A stretch of DNA of 61,573 bases from Lachnospiraceae bacterium. GTDB lineage: Bacteria; Bacillota; Clostridia; Lachnospirales; Lachnospiraceae. The translations under genes and the position numbers were made by a program. Below the pieces are notes generated by a model. It had not been told where the DNA came from. It worked only from the letters and a program-made list of their open reading frames with translations, and did no database searches. This document shows positions 7,944 to 17,287 of this stretch, piece by piece. The stretch covers positions 1-61,573 of the forward strand of contig JAFRYE010000024.1 in NCBI GenBank assembly GCA_017441265.1. Direction: 5' to 3'. Each line of letters starts with the position of its first letter. Positions within the stretch are counted from its first letter, which is position 1.

Positions 7944-9050
7944 CTATGGAAGATCCATCGGGTTAATCTGATAGACGATCTTGCGTCCTCTGCAGTCCTC
8001 CAAAGTATAATCCGGTGAGTATCGAATCCCGGTTACAACAAGTTCCCCGTTCTCATTGATCTCACCATATCCAAATTCCAGAATCCCGTCCGACAAATAG
8101 TGAACGGTATTGTAACGAAGAGCCGTTTTACTCACCCACAGGGAATCCTCGGTTGGCGTCCCGTTACGGTAAAACATATCGAAGTAATACTGTATGACAG
8201 GATCGATTCTCAAAACATCATCAAGCGTACACCCTTCCGTGATTTCCGAAAAATCTTCATGCTTTTTCAGTTGGCCGGGACAGATCAAAACCGGATACCC
8301 GACCAAAGCAAACAGATTGTTTTCCTCCGATGTAAACCAGAAAACACGCTCCCCATTTTCCGATGCGAAAGCCGTATAATACATTCCGTCAGGCATCTTT
8401 CGCGGTTGGATTTCCGGGAACGAATACAAAAGCGAACGCACAAGAGTCGTACCGTTTCCGTAGTTTTCATACACGCTGAAATCCTTTCCTATACCGACCA
8501 TTCTTTTCTGTCCGAGTATTTTTTCAAGCCATACCGCCGAATCGTATGTCTTAACGTCCAGTTTTACAAGGTCATTACATAAAGCAGCTTTACGTATGTA
8601 TTCCGCAACTTCAATGGTTGACATTGCAAGTATTTCTTCCCGCGACAACTGCGCCGGCTTTAACCATTCCGTCGGCGTGATCGTGGGTGATGGTTCAACG
8701 ACAATATTCTCACCCCGGATCTCAGCTGTGATCAATGCACCTTCCGTTGGCGTTGTGAATGACCGTTTTTCATCGTTTTGTTTTGTCTGTGAAAACGCTT
8801 TCCTTCGTAATTCATCAATGTGCTTAAAATTCTCGGGGAACCAATACACCGATTTCTTTATTGTTTCTGTCTCGTATACTCCTGTCTGTTCTGACTTTTG
8901 AAAGCCTACCCATTTTACATACTTGTACAAAACAGCGGAATACACCTTAGAACCGCCGTCTTCCAAGATGTCGACCTTAAACGGAATAAGCAGAACTGCC
9001 AACAGGATCAGCACCACTGACAGGATGATCAGCTTCGTTTTCTTTTTCAT
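7944..9050 (-). CDS. hypothetical membrane-anchored protein
   Basis: About 368 residues. One N-terminal transmembrane segment (LIILSVVLILLAVLLIPF, residues 6-23) is followed directly by DILEDGGSKVYSAVLYKYVKW, a pattern I recognise from a widespread clostridial family of uncharacterised surface proteins in which the same ...DGG-T-x-Y-x-A-LxYKxVKW stretch follows the anchor. The rest is extracellular, with no known catalytic motif. The ATG at 9050 is preferred; a GTG two codons upstream is possible. It is convergent with the acyltransferase gene and follows the cupin gene by 12 bp, so they may be co-transcribed. Confidence 0.65.
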   Translation of the reverse strand: MKKKTKLIILSVVLILLAVLLIPFKVDILEDGGSKVYSAVLYKYVKWVGFQKSEQTGVYETETIKKSVYWFPENFKHIDELRRKAFSQTKQNDEKRSFTTPTEGALITAEIRGENIVVEPSPTITPTEWLKPAQLSREEILAMSTIEVAEYIRKAALCNDLVKLDVKTYDSAVWLEKILGQKRMVGIGKDFSVYENYGNGTTLVRSLLYSFPEIQPRKMPDGMYYTAFASENGERVFWFTSEENNLFALVGYPVLICPGQLKKHEDFSEITEGCTLDDVLRIDPVIQYYFDMFYRNGTPTEDSLWVSKTALRYNTVHYLSDGILEFGYGEINENGELVVTGIRYSPDYTLEDCRGRKIVYQINPMDLP

Positions 9051-9062
9051 ATTCACCTTTTC

Positions 9063-9563
9063 CTACTCACCATCAAGATAGTTCACTTCCGATTCCAGCT
9101 TAAACGATTTCTGCATCTCTCCGGCAAGAACCCGTACATTGCCGGACTCGGGATATACAACGACATCCGAAGCGGAAAATGTGTCGATATCCAGATAGAC
9201 TACCGGTGCATCCGAGGCGTTGGTCAGCATATGCCCTCCGTTTTCGTTCGGAGGGATTACAATGACATCTCCTTCTTTCACCTTGACGTCACCTTTCGGC
9301 GTCTTCAGGACTGCTTCCCCGGATATGATATAAAAGGCTTCCTCTTTGCCGAAATGCCGATGATACGGGTAATTGCTTTTCCCCGGCATCAGCGTGTAAA
9401 AATTCACGGCGAGCTGGCCCTCTCCGCTTCTGTACGGGGAGAACACTTCATTTTTCGAAAACTCGTACGACCGCTTGTGTTCCCCGGTCGGATCGTAAAA
9501 CTGATTCAGGTTTTTCCTTTCAAAGCCCGCGTCCTTCACGTTTTTAATGATTATGTCCCGCAT
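9063..9563 (-). CDS. cupin domain protein
   Basis: 166 residues with both cupin motifs: PYHRHFGKEEAFYIISGE (metal-binding H-x-H-x4-E) and GDVIVIPPNENGGHML (second G-D...H). Single-domain cupins bind a divalent metal and act as isomerases, dioxygenases or sensors; nothing here decides which. The ATG is 7 nt after GGGGAGG. It is upstream of the membrane-anchored gene at 7944. Confidence 0.8.
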   Translation of the reverse strand: MRDIIIKNVKDAGFERKNLNQFYDPTGEHKRSYEFSKNEVFSPYRSGEGQLAVNFYTLMPGKSNYPYHRHFGKEEAFYIISGEAVLKTPKGDVKVKEGDVIVIPPNENGGHMLTNASDAPVVYLDIDTFSASDVVVYPESGNVRVLAGEMQKSFKLESEVNYLDGE

Positions 9564-9593
9564 ACAACGCCTCCCCTTTGTCCCGATATCGTT

Positions 9594-10952
9594 TCACCCG
9601 GTTGATTCTTCCGTAAGATTCTTAAGCCAGATATACTTGTTGTATCTCCATTTGATGAACGGCACCTTCACGATCTCATCCAGGCACATGATCACATAGA
9701 CCACCATGACCGGAAGATGCAATACAAAGCAGGCCACGAAAGCCAGTGGGATCGCAAAGCACCAGGTCGCGATCAGTACACTTATCCCGTCGTATACGGA
9801 ATCTCCGCCTGCCGGGAAGACTCCGCAGGTAATAATGGTATTGTACGCGAAGGCCACCATATAAAAGGCAAGGAAAATAAGCATCTGCAAAAGGTATTTC
9901 TTAGCCAAAGGCTTAAGCACATAGAATACGTAAACGAGCGGACCTGCGATACAAAGCAACAGTACATTGATCAAACCCGAGAGCAATGCCACCTTCCAGC
10001 TGCGCGCACCGTATTCTTTTGCCTTATCGAGTTCATTTCGTCCGAGAAGCTGTCCGATCATAATACCGATACCGGTCGAGAGCCCATGGGTAAGTCCCTG
10101 GATGAGTGACTGGGCGACCGTAGCTACAGATGCTGCAGCCGTGGCATCCGTCCCGAGATGCCCCAGGAAGAAGGAGTGCATCGGGATGCTGAGTCCCCAC
10201 GCCAGTGAGGATGTTATCATACCGGGGATAATTTTCCAAAGGTCCCGTTCATATGCCCCGGAGAAATAAAGCAAGGAGTCTTTCCCGAGACGTATGTCAG
10301 CATTCCTTTGCGCCCATATAACGCACCAGGTCAGTGCAATGACTTCCACCACTACGGTTGAATACGCGGAACCGTTTGCACCGAGAGCAGGAATCTTTCC
10401 GAAGCCGTAGATCAGGAAGTAATCGGCCACCATGTCCACGGTTACGGTGACAACGGAGATCAATACGCTCATCTTCGCATGGCCCGATACCTTCATGATC
10501 ATGAGGAAGCACCGCAAAACAGCGGTGAACACATAAGAAAAGCATACTATCCTCAGGTACCCCGCTCCGATCCGGATCAGTTCCTGTTCCGGCGTCAGCA
10601 GTCCTATCAGTTGCTCCGCGAAAAAATAAGCTCCTAACGTGAAGACGATCCCTATGACCAGAGCATATCGGATTGCCATTCCCAGAAATCTTCTTACATT
10701 CAGATAGTCTTTTTTGCCCCAATACTGTGCTATCAGAACACTTGCCGACACAATCGCCACGCCGTAAAACAGAGACATTACGAAAGCAATCTGATTGGCA
10801 AGTGAAACTGCGGCTATCGCCTCCTGCGTCAGTCGCCCGAGCATAAGTGCATCGGATGCTCCGACAAGAGAAGTAAGAAAATTCTGCAATGCCAACGGCA
10901 CTGCAAGGCTCATAAGTTGCTTATTAAACTTTTTTCTTTCCTCAGGATTCAT
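9594..10952 (-). CDS. MATE family efflux transporter
   Basis: 452 residues, the normal MATE length, with twelve predicted helices in two similar halves. The N-terminal LMSLAVPLALQNFLTSLVGASDALMLGRLTQEAIAAVSLANQI is the diagnostic MATE signature. These are Na+ or H+ antiporters exporting cationic drugs and metabolites. The start is chosen after GGGGGTG. Its ATG shares one base with the stop of the preceding HAD gene (TGATG), so the two are translationally coupled. Confidence 0.9.
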   Translation of the reverse strand: MNPEERKKFNKQLMSLAVPLALQNFLTSLVGASDALMLGRLTQEAIAAVSLANQIAFVMSLFYGVAIVSASVLIAQYWGKKDYLNVRRFLGMAIRYALVIGIVFTLGAYFFAEQLIGLLTPEQELIRIGAGYLRIVCFSYVFTAVLRCFLMIMKVSGHAKMSVLISVVTVTVDMVADYFLIYGFGKIPALGANGSAYSTVVVEVIALTWCVIWAQRNADIRLGKDSLLYFSGAYERDLWKIIPGMITSSLAWGLSIPMHSFFLGHLGTDATAAASVATVAQSLIQGLTHGLSTGIGIMIGQLLGRNELDKAKEYGARSWKVALLSGLINVLLLCIAGPLVYVFYVLKPLAKKYLLQMLIFLAFYMVAFAYNTIITCGVFPAGGDSVYDGISVLIATWCFAIPLAFVACFVLHLPVMVVYVIMCLDEIVKVPFIKWRYNKYIWLKNLTEESTG

Positions 10953-11686
10953 CAAAACACCCCCATCTTGCTGTCGCAGGCCCACTTTATGAGGACTTCG
11001 AACAGTTCATCAAAAGAGGCGGCGGTATACTTGATATCGTATTCGATCAACGCTCTTTTTATATCTCCGGACGGCATGAACCACACCGAATCCAGCGAAG
11101 CATTTTTCGCTCCCAGCATATCCGAAGACAGCGAGTCACCTATCATGATGCATGACGATCGGGGTTCTGCGATCCTATCAAGACAAGCATCGAAAAATGC
11201 AGCATCCGGCTTTGTCACGCCCATCTCCTCACTGATGAACAGATAATCTATGTACTTGTCAAGTCCGGTGGAAGCCATCCTGCCTTTCGCGTTTATCGTC
11301 GCACCGTTGGAGGCGATGTAGATCCTGGCGTCCGGTATACTTTCTTTCAGCTTTCTGACGAATTCCAAAGCGCCGTCCATCAAAACACCGTTTACGGACA
11401 TTGTCCGGATAAAATCATCATTGATCTTCAGCGGATCAAGAGCCGTCGCATCACCTTCACACAAAGAAAAAACGTAACGGAATCTCTTTACAAAAAGCTC
11501 CTGTCTCGTGATACTTCCTTTTTCCAGCGCCTGCCAAAGCGATTTGTTGTATTCCTTAAATGCCGAATATATCTCATCGGAAAATGAAAGCCCGTTTGCC
11601 CGCAGTACGATCCCGAGTGCTTTATACTCGGAAGCATGGAAATCCAGCAGTGTCTGATCAAGATCAAAGAGAAAGTTGTGATGCAT
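10952..11686 (-). CDS. yjjG: YjjG-like HAD-superfamily noncanonical nucleotidase
   Basis: 244 residues. HAD motif I is FDLDQTLLDF (nucleophile Asp), motif II is ASNG, and motifs III/IV are KPDAAFF and MIGDSLSSDMLGAKN. The LLDFHASEYKAL cap region and overall length match YjjG pyrimidine nucleotidases, which hydrolyse noncanonical pyrimidine monophosphates and so clean nucleotide pools. It is coupled to the downstream MATE gene by a 1-bp stop/start overlap. Confidence 0.82.
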   Translation of the reverse strand: MHHNFLFDLDQTLLDFHASEYKALGIVLRANGLSFSDEIYSAFKEYNKSLWQALEKGSITRQELFVKRFRYVFSLCEGDATALDPLKINDDFIRTMSVNGVLMDGALEFVRKLKESIPDARIYIASNGATINAKGRMASTGLDKYIDYLFISEEMGVTKPDAAFFDACLDRIAEPRSSCIMIGDSLSSDMLGAKNASLDSVWFMPSGDIKRALIEYDIKYTAASFDELFEVLIKWACDSKMGVF

Positions 11687-11742
11687 CCGTCTCCTCCTGT
11701 ATGTTCCTCATCGTCCCGAATTGCAGCAGTTCGTTTGCTTTG

Positions 11743-12612
11743 CTATATTTCCGTGCTGTCGGCCGGCAGATTTCTGATCTTCCGAAGATACAAGAGGCAT
11801 CCGGCCTCCTCCTGCTCGTTGTACGTGTAGTTGCTCTTCTCCGCGACGAACCGGACGGTTCTTGCGAACAGTCCGCACATCGTCTCAACGGACTCCCACA
11901 TCGCAGCGATGTCGGTTCCGGAGAAGGTATCAAGATATGCCTTCCACTCCTCTGCGGAGAGCCACTTCGGAAGGTATTTGCCGGATTTTCCGACGCTCAC
12001 GGAGTAATCCGTCAGGATTCCGACCTTAAAGGAAAGCATGGCGAGCAGCTGGTCTCGCACCACCTTGTTTATCATATCCTGAGCATAGGTCGGCTCGTTT
12101 CGCCAAAGCCCCTTCGCCACGTTGTTTAAGCACCACCAGAACTCGTTGCAGATCGCGGCGAACTGCGCTTCCGTCGGCTTCTTCACGCGGTGCGTTGCAT
12201 CCGAAGATTCGGGGATCGCAGGAAGAATCCCGTCCTTGTCGAGAAGGATTATGCAGAGAGTGTCCTCGAGCACATTTTGCTTCGCGCGCGCGATCGTCAT
12301 AACCGTAAGATCCAGCCGGTTTCCGTCGGTGAAGATCATAAGCCAGCCGTAGGAATTCTCCTTGTCACTCGGATAATCCGGATGCTCGTCGGGATACTGC
12401 ATAAACAGGATGTCCCCGAACCGTTCCGGCCACGTCCGGTCCGCGATAAAGGAAGCCGTTTCCTCTACCACATAGACGATGTCATAATCCTGAAGCAGGT
12501 CTGCCGGTGCATTCGGATTGGTTCTGGAACCGTTCATGTACACGGCGCGCACACGATCATCGTTCTTCGCGATGCCCATGATCAGGTCCATCATCTGCTC
12601 TTTTGTTCGCAT
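11743..12612 (-). CDS. aminoglycoside 6-adenylyltransferase-like (ANT(6)) protein
   Basis: 289 residues, the length of ANT(6)/AadK-AadE enzymes. The nucleotidyltransferase core is visible as MNGSRTNPNAPADLLQDYDIVYVV (GSR...D-x-D), followed by LMIFTDGNRLDLTVMTI with the third acidic residue, and NEFWWCLNNVAKGLWRNEPTYAQDM in the C-terminal domain. ANT(6) adenylates streptomycin. Chromosomal homologues in Clostridia are often intrinsic and of unproved activity, so resistance should not be assumed. Confidence 0.85.
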   Translation of the reverse strand: MRTKEQMMDLIMGIAKNDDRVRAVYMNGSRTNPNAPADLLQDYDIVYVVEETASFIADRTWPERFGDILFMQYPDEHPDYPSDKENSYGWLMIFTDGNRLDLTVMTIARAKQNVLEDTLCIILLDKDGILPAIPESSDATHRVKKPTEAQFAAICNEFWWCLNNVAKGLWRNEPTYAQDMINKVVRDQLLAMLSFKVGILTDYSVSVGKSGKYLPKWLSAEEWKAYLDTFSGTDIAAMWESVETMCGLFARTVRFVAEKSNYTYNEQEEAGCLLYLRKIRNLPADSTEI

Positions 12613-12682
12613 ATTGTATGCTTCCTCCCCGTAATTCGATCAAATTCATTGCAGAACAAGTCTCCCGGATTCTCTGTGCCGG

Positions 12683-13768
12683 TCATACCACTCCCGATTC
12701 GAGTATTTCAATTCTCGGAGCATCACAGTCGATCTCCGTCAACGCCCCGGTGGGAAGTACGGTCATCGGCGTTCTGTGAACGAAATCCGCATTTTCCAGT
12801 ATTACGATATCCGGTCTGTTTATTTCCTTGCACATAACCTTCAGGATCGTTTCTTCACTGTCGTCATCCAAAGGGCCTGTGATCACGGCTTTCGCCTTAT
12901 CAAACACCCCGGCCGCGGCAAATGCACGAAGCTCATGTAATCCGGCTAACTTACTGCCGTAAATACTGCAGTGTTCCATCGCGATGACGGTATCTTCCCA
13001 AATGTCGGGCCCCGGAAAATACTTCGTCCCCATGATCTGCCAAAGAGGGCCTCCGCAAACCGCGATAACCTGCCCTCTGACTTTTCCGGATCCCTGCAAT
13101 ACTTTGTAGCCGGTTCCGGGTGTCCAGGGAATCGGGTCATTCGGATCCTCAATCCGATCATCATCAGGGAAGCGCTCGTATTGCACTTCTTTCATTCCTT
13201 CCCGGATCGTGTATGTAGTGTTCCAATCGATCGGTGTATGCTTTTCCGCCGGTTTGATCTCGCCGATCACTTCATCGGAAAATAAAGCCCGCCGGATCGC
13301 ATTTTCCGTATACTCATCAAGCTTCCCGGGCTGCGCGATCGGGGTTAGGACCGTGGGCCCGTAATACGCACGGACGCCTGCGTATGCAAAAACAGCCATC
13401 CAGGTTGCGATGTCGGAAAAGCCCATAAAAACCTTCGGATGATCATGGATGACCTGCGGATCGATATACGGAAGCACGCGATAAGAGTCATCTCCGCCTT
13501 GATTGCAGATGATCCCTTTGACGGAATCATTTTCCAAAGCCCACATCAGATCCTCGGCTCTTTTCTCGGGATGCTCATAGAGGTACTCGCTCCCGCAGAG
13601 CGCATTGGGCGTTTCGATCACGTTTACATGAAAGATCTTTTCGAATCTCCTTTTACCTAGCCGGTATCTTGGAAGCATATCTGCATCCCCGGCGCGGCCG
13701 CCCGAGATCGAAATAAAAGCTACGGTGTCGCCCTCGTTCAGTTTTGACGGAATGATCAACTTTTTCAT
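12683..13768 (-). CDS. S66 family peptidase, MccF-like LD-carboxypeptidase
   Basis: 361 residues. The family-typical opening (LNEGDTVAFISISGG), the catalytic serine elbow GFSDIATW and a later AMEHCS glutamate strand identify the serine peptidase family S66. Length and the VNVIETPNAL segment favour the MccF (microcin C self-immunity) branch over murein LD-carboxypeptidase LdcA; MccF cleaves the amide of processed aminoacyl-nucleotide antibiotics. The start is the ATG 7 nt after GGAGAG; 13 upstream codons lack an RBS. Confidence 0.85.
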   Translation of the reverse strand: MKKLIIPSKLNEGDTVAFISISGGRAGDADMLPRYRLGKRRFEKIFHVNVIETPNALCGSEYLYEHPEKRAEDLMWALENDSVKGIICNQGGDDSYRVLPYIDPQVIHDHPKVFMGFSDIATWMAVFAYAGVRAYYGPTVLTPIAQPGKLDEYTENAIRRALFSDEVIGEIKPAEKHTPIDWNTTYTIREGMKEVQYERFPDDDRIEDPNDPIPWTPGTGYKVLQGSGKVRGQVIAVCGGPLWQIMGTKYFPGPDIWEDTVIAMEHCSIYGSKLAGLHELRAFAAAGVFDKAKAVITGPLDDDSEETILKVMCKEINRPDIVILENADFVHRTPMTVLPTGALTEIDCDAPRIEILESGVV

Positions 13769-13833
13769 TGTTTGCTCTCCTGTCTTTTCTCCCGGACCCT
13801 GCCGCATGTTCCGTCACACTTTCATCCCATGGC

Positions 13834-14340
13834 TCAAAGCAATTCCTTCACCAGGCAGAGCGTTAATTCATCATCATTTCTGAGGACTTCGTCCTTCGCC
13901 GGAACCCGCTCCTCATAATAGACCCCCGCACCGTCGGGAACATATCCCCGCAGCGCATAGAACCGCTGTGCCGGGCCGTACTCCGCGCTCAGACAGACAT
14001 CCAGATATATTTTCGTGTTCACTGCGCGCGCAAGTTCTTCGGCGCAGTCCATCAGTTTTGTGGCGATCCCCTTCCGGCGAAATGGTTCAAACACCATCAG
14101 ATCACAAACCCCGGGCAAGCCCCGGTTTTTCAGGGCTCCCCACCTGCACTGATAAAACAGGAACACATAACCCGCGACCCGGTTGTCGCAAAGCGCCAGC
14201 AGGGCGGCGCACTCATTGTTTTCCTGAAAATCGAGCTGTCTGTTCAGATAATTGACGAAGGATTCGCTTTCATCATGATCCGCCCTGCAGATGGCGGGAA
14301 TGTCCTCGCGAGTCATACGTCGTACTTCGATATTCTGCAT
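13834..14340 (-). CDS. GNAT family N-acetyltransferase
   Basis: 168 residues. Motif A reads DLMVFEPFRRKGIATKLMDCAEELA, with the R-R-K-G-I-A pyrophosphate loop; motif B is IYLDVCLSAEYGPAQRFYALRGYVPDGAG, typical of RimI-like amine acetyltransferases. The ATG follows GTGGAG by 5 nt. It sits in the run of detoxification-like genes, but the substrate is unknown. Confidence 0.82.
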   Translation of the reverse strand: MQNIEVRRMTREDIPAICRADHDESESFVNYLNRQLDFQENNECAALLALCDNRVAGYVFLFYQCRWGALKNRGLPGVCDLMVFEPFRRKGIATKLMDCAEELARAVNTKIYLDVCLSAEYGPAQRFYALRGYVPDGAGVYYEERVPAKDEVLRNDDELTLCLVKELL

Positions 14341-14388
14341 ATTCGCTCCACTGCACATTAAACTTCCACTATACTTTACTATCTCTTG

Positions 14389-14832
14389 CTACACGTGGAA
14401 GCGCCTGCGAAGTTCAGCCGCAACGGCTCTCCCGCGGAAAATGACAGCTCCCGCGAAGAGAACAACGCTGACCATCAGACAGACTGCCCACGCAAGAGGC
14501 ATTTTACTCCTCACAAAACAACAGATGACACTCGGCACGACCCCAAGGAAAAGACCCGAGAGGAGATAGGCCATCGTATTACCGTTTTGGTCGATCAACG
14601 CAAGTACGAAATTCGCCGTGATCATGGCGGCCAGCGCACTCGGGATTACCAGATCGACAGTAATCTTCATGAACCCGAAGAAGTAGGCGGTGACACACCA
14701 GCCCGCGATTGTGAGCAGCACCAGCATGGTTACCTTGCCTGCCGACCCGGTCCCTGTCAGCTTGCTCTGGCACAGCGGGCATTTTACGAGATCACCCGCG
14801 ATCCCGACCTTGCAATAAGGACATCGTCTCAT
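14389..14832 (-). CDS. DUF6320-type zinc-ribbon membrane protein
   Basis: 147 residues. An N-terminal zinc ribbon CPYCKVGIAGDLVKCPLC is followed by four hydrophobic helices. Proteins of this shape (DUF6320) typically lie beside an alcohol-acetyltransferase-like gene and an alpha/beta hydrolase, as is the case here. GGAGG lies 7 nt before the ATG. It overlaps the stop region of the upstream broken acetyltransferase by 4 bp, indicating the original operon organisation. Confidence 0.72.
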   Translation of the reverse strand: MRRCPYCKVGIAGDLVKCPLCQSKLTGTGSAGKVTMLVLLTIAGWCVTAYFFGFMKITVDLVIPSALAAMITANFVLALIDQNGNTMAYLLSGLFLGVVPSVICCFVRSKMPLAWAVCLMVSVVLFAGAVIFRGRAVAAELRRRFHV

Positions 14833-16192
14833 TTGATCACCTCCGTCGCACATACGGTGATATCCACTCCGGACGAGGAGAGGAACCGCACAAAATTCTT
14901 CACGACACCGGTGTTCATATACGCCGAAGAAACCCCGAGGGTCAATCGATCCTCATAGCCGAACATAGTGGAGAAGATGGTGTTGGTACTGCAGAAGCCG
15001 CTGTAATTCTCAATCCGCTCCCCAAGCGACTTCGGAGGTTTCTGAACCCCCATATTGGAAAATGTCATCGTCACCTTTTGGTTCGCTTTCTTCGTAAAAT
15101 GCCGCACCACCCATTGCTTGATAAACAGCGGTACCACCCGGACCGGAGCCACGTACTCCATGGTCTCAAAGGTGTCCATCTGTTTTTTCACATTTTCCTC
15201 GGTCAATTGACTCTTGAGGGACGCGTCAAATTCCGCAGCCAGCTCTTCCAACGTGATCTCACTGTCAAAGACATGTGTCACGTTCACGCTGTTGAAGAAG
15301 TTCCGCGTTGTCTTCGACGGAAAATAATTCCGCAGATTTACCGGCAGTGATATCGTCACCGGGAGCTGACGCTTCCGGGGCGGCATCTCATCGCGGATCG
15401 CAAGCATCCACAGTGCACCCAGATAACTTGTCAGAGAAACATTCAGCGTCTTTGCTCTCGGAAGGATCTGCGAGGTCGGCATATGGATCTCGAAAAACTG
15501 CAGCTGATGGTAGGGAAGCTTCAGTCCGCCCGGGTGATACGCCTTCGTGCGTGCTGACACGTGCGGGAGATTTTTGCCGCCGAAGAACTGTCGGAAACTG
15601 TCCTGTCTGAGGTCTCCCTCGGATGCTCCGGAGTGGACAGTCACGTCCGCAAATTCGCCCGGGTATTTTCTCCTGAGATATCCAGCACAATGATATTCAG
15701 AAATTCCATTGCGCCTGTCCCGTCTGCAAGAACATGCGAGATGTCCAGATTGATCCGCTTTCCGAAGTAGGTCACCTGGTAGTGAAGCATGGTCTTCGAG
15801 GGAGCATAAAGAAGCGGGCAGATACGATCGTCCTCCGCCGCCGGATACGGATGCTCCGGTGCCAACCGATACGCAAATGTATAGACCGTGAACCCGGTAG
15901 CCATGGCAAGTTTTACCGCGAGATTTCCCGCGTAACCAAGCCCGCCGCTGACGTATCCGCCGCCGTGGCAATAGAGGATCACATAATCCGGATTGTGTGC
16001 AAAAAAGGGCCTGACCTCCTCACAACGGATCTTGCCGAGACGGAATCTCCGCCTCTGCACATCGCCTTTTGACGTCGCAAGTCGTCCCGCCCACTCGGCA
16101 AGTTTTCGGTGGCGCTTAATCTCCGCCGCAGTACTCGCCTTTCCGGCCATAAAATTCGCGATCTTCAAAGTTTTGACCAATGGATTTTTCAT
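14829..16192 (-). pseudogene. fused and frameshifted alpha/beta hydrolase - alcohol acetyltransferase
   Basis: The minus strand from 16192 opens as an alpha/beta hydrolase (YCHGGGYVSGG oxyanion loop, then AYRLAPEHPYPAAEDD), but after about 125 residues, near 15830, the sequence continues as the middle of an alcohol-acetyltransferase-like protein (ICPLLYAPSKTMLHYQVTYFGKR, then the HxxxDG acyltransferase motif SHVLADGTGAMEF). The hydrolase serine elbow and the acetyltransferase N-terminus are missing. The frame then stops at 15641, while the acetyltransferase continues in the neighbouring frame (from about 15665 to the stop at 14829), implying a 1-base frameshift near GGAGAAAATACCC. A deletion joining two neighbouring genes plus a frameshift explains this best. 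Confidence 0.75.
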
Positions 16193-16241
16193 CGCAGTTT
16201 TCTTTTCCTCTCTCCCCGGTTGTTCAGGATCATCCCGCTGC

Positions 16242-17252
16242 CTACCGGGTAATGCCGTTCTTTCTCATGGCGCTTGCGAAATCGATCTCCCGCACTTGCG
16301 CATATTCCATCTCATCAAGCTGCTTCTGAATTGCAGTCATATCGGAACCGAGATTCTTCAGATCGTCAACGGGGCAAAACCACAACGGTTTTACACACCG
16401 GTAGATGAGCGGAGCCGCTACGATCTCTTCGTCGGAAAATGCGTAATACCCGGACACGATCCTCAGCGCCCGCAGGATCTCCGCAAGCTCTTCCTCCATC
16501 GTTCTTCCGAGGATTTCCCGGAATAGGTAGTTGAGAAATTCATCCCGTCCGGCGAGGTTGAAATCATAGATCCCGACGAATTTTCCGTCCGAGTCGATCA
16601 GGACGTTGGTCTTGTTGAAATCTGCCTGAAACACGGAAAACGGGAGTTTGAAATACATCTCCCGAAGTTTCCTGCGATTCTCTTCCCACCTTTGAAACAT
16701 CCGATCCGTCTGCTCCCTGAAGCACTCCGGAAGCGTCTCGCAATACTCCCGGAAATCCTGTGCATTCATCGTCACTTCATCCATCTCATCCCCGGGACAC
16801 AGGTCAAACATGGTATATCCCGAAGGAATATCGGTGTAATCAAATTTCTCAGCGGCAACCCTCGCGGTCATGATATACAGATCATCGGAAAGATATCTCG
16901 CATCCTTCACATTTTCCGCGGATTCGTATTTCGAGAATTCCTCCGCGTAAGCGACGCATCTGTGTCCTTTGTAATCCACGAGCGGAAAATCCCCCTCGAC
17001 GGACGCAAAGATCTCAGGGCAGTAATAGCCCAGTTTTCGGTATTCCTCCGCGCACCGCTGCCACATTTTAACGCTTTCAGGAGTCGTGAATGCGTTGCCG
17101 GCGACCTTAATGACCAACCGGCCGTTATCTTCCGTCTCGACAAAAACCGCCTCCCGGAAATCATCCTCTCCGTGGCTGGTTTCGACTGTTCGAAACGTCT
17201 TCACCTTGTCCGCCACAAACAACCCGATGATTGTTTGCTCATCATAGTTCAT
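16242..17252 (-). CDS. APH-like kinase / phosphotransferase
   Basis: 336 residues. The phosphotransferase core is seen as FQADFNKTNVLIDSDGKFVGIYDFNLAG: a Brenner-like motif in which the usual H-x-D is Q-A-D, then N, then the DFN metal-binding strand. N-terminal strands VFVETEDNGRLVIKVAG carry the ATP-binding lysine. This places it in the aminoglycoside phosphotransferase / choline kinase-like superfamily, but the substrate is not predictable. The start is the ATG after GAGGGGG. It lies 35 bp downstream of a second APH-like gene. Confidence 0.72.
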   Translation of the reverse strand: MNYDEQTIIGLFVADKVKTFRTVETSHGEDDFREAVFVETEDNGRLVIKVAGNAFTTPESVKMWQRCAEEYRKLGYYCPEIFASVEGDFPLVDYKGHRCVAYAEEFSKYESAENVKDARYLSDDLYIMTARVAAEKFDYTDIPSGYTMFDLCPGDEMDEVTMNAQDFREYCETLPECFREQTDRMFQRWEENRRKLREMYFKLPFSVFQADFNKTNVLIDSDGKFVGIYDFNLAGRDEFLNYLFREILGRTMEEELAEILRALRIVSGYYAFSDEEIVAAPLIYRCVKPLWFCPVDDLKNLGSDMTAIQKQLDEMEYAQVREIDFASAMRKNGITR

Positions 17253-17287
17253 CCTGTCCCCCTCGACTTTCTCTTTCGTTGTCATAG

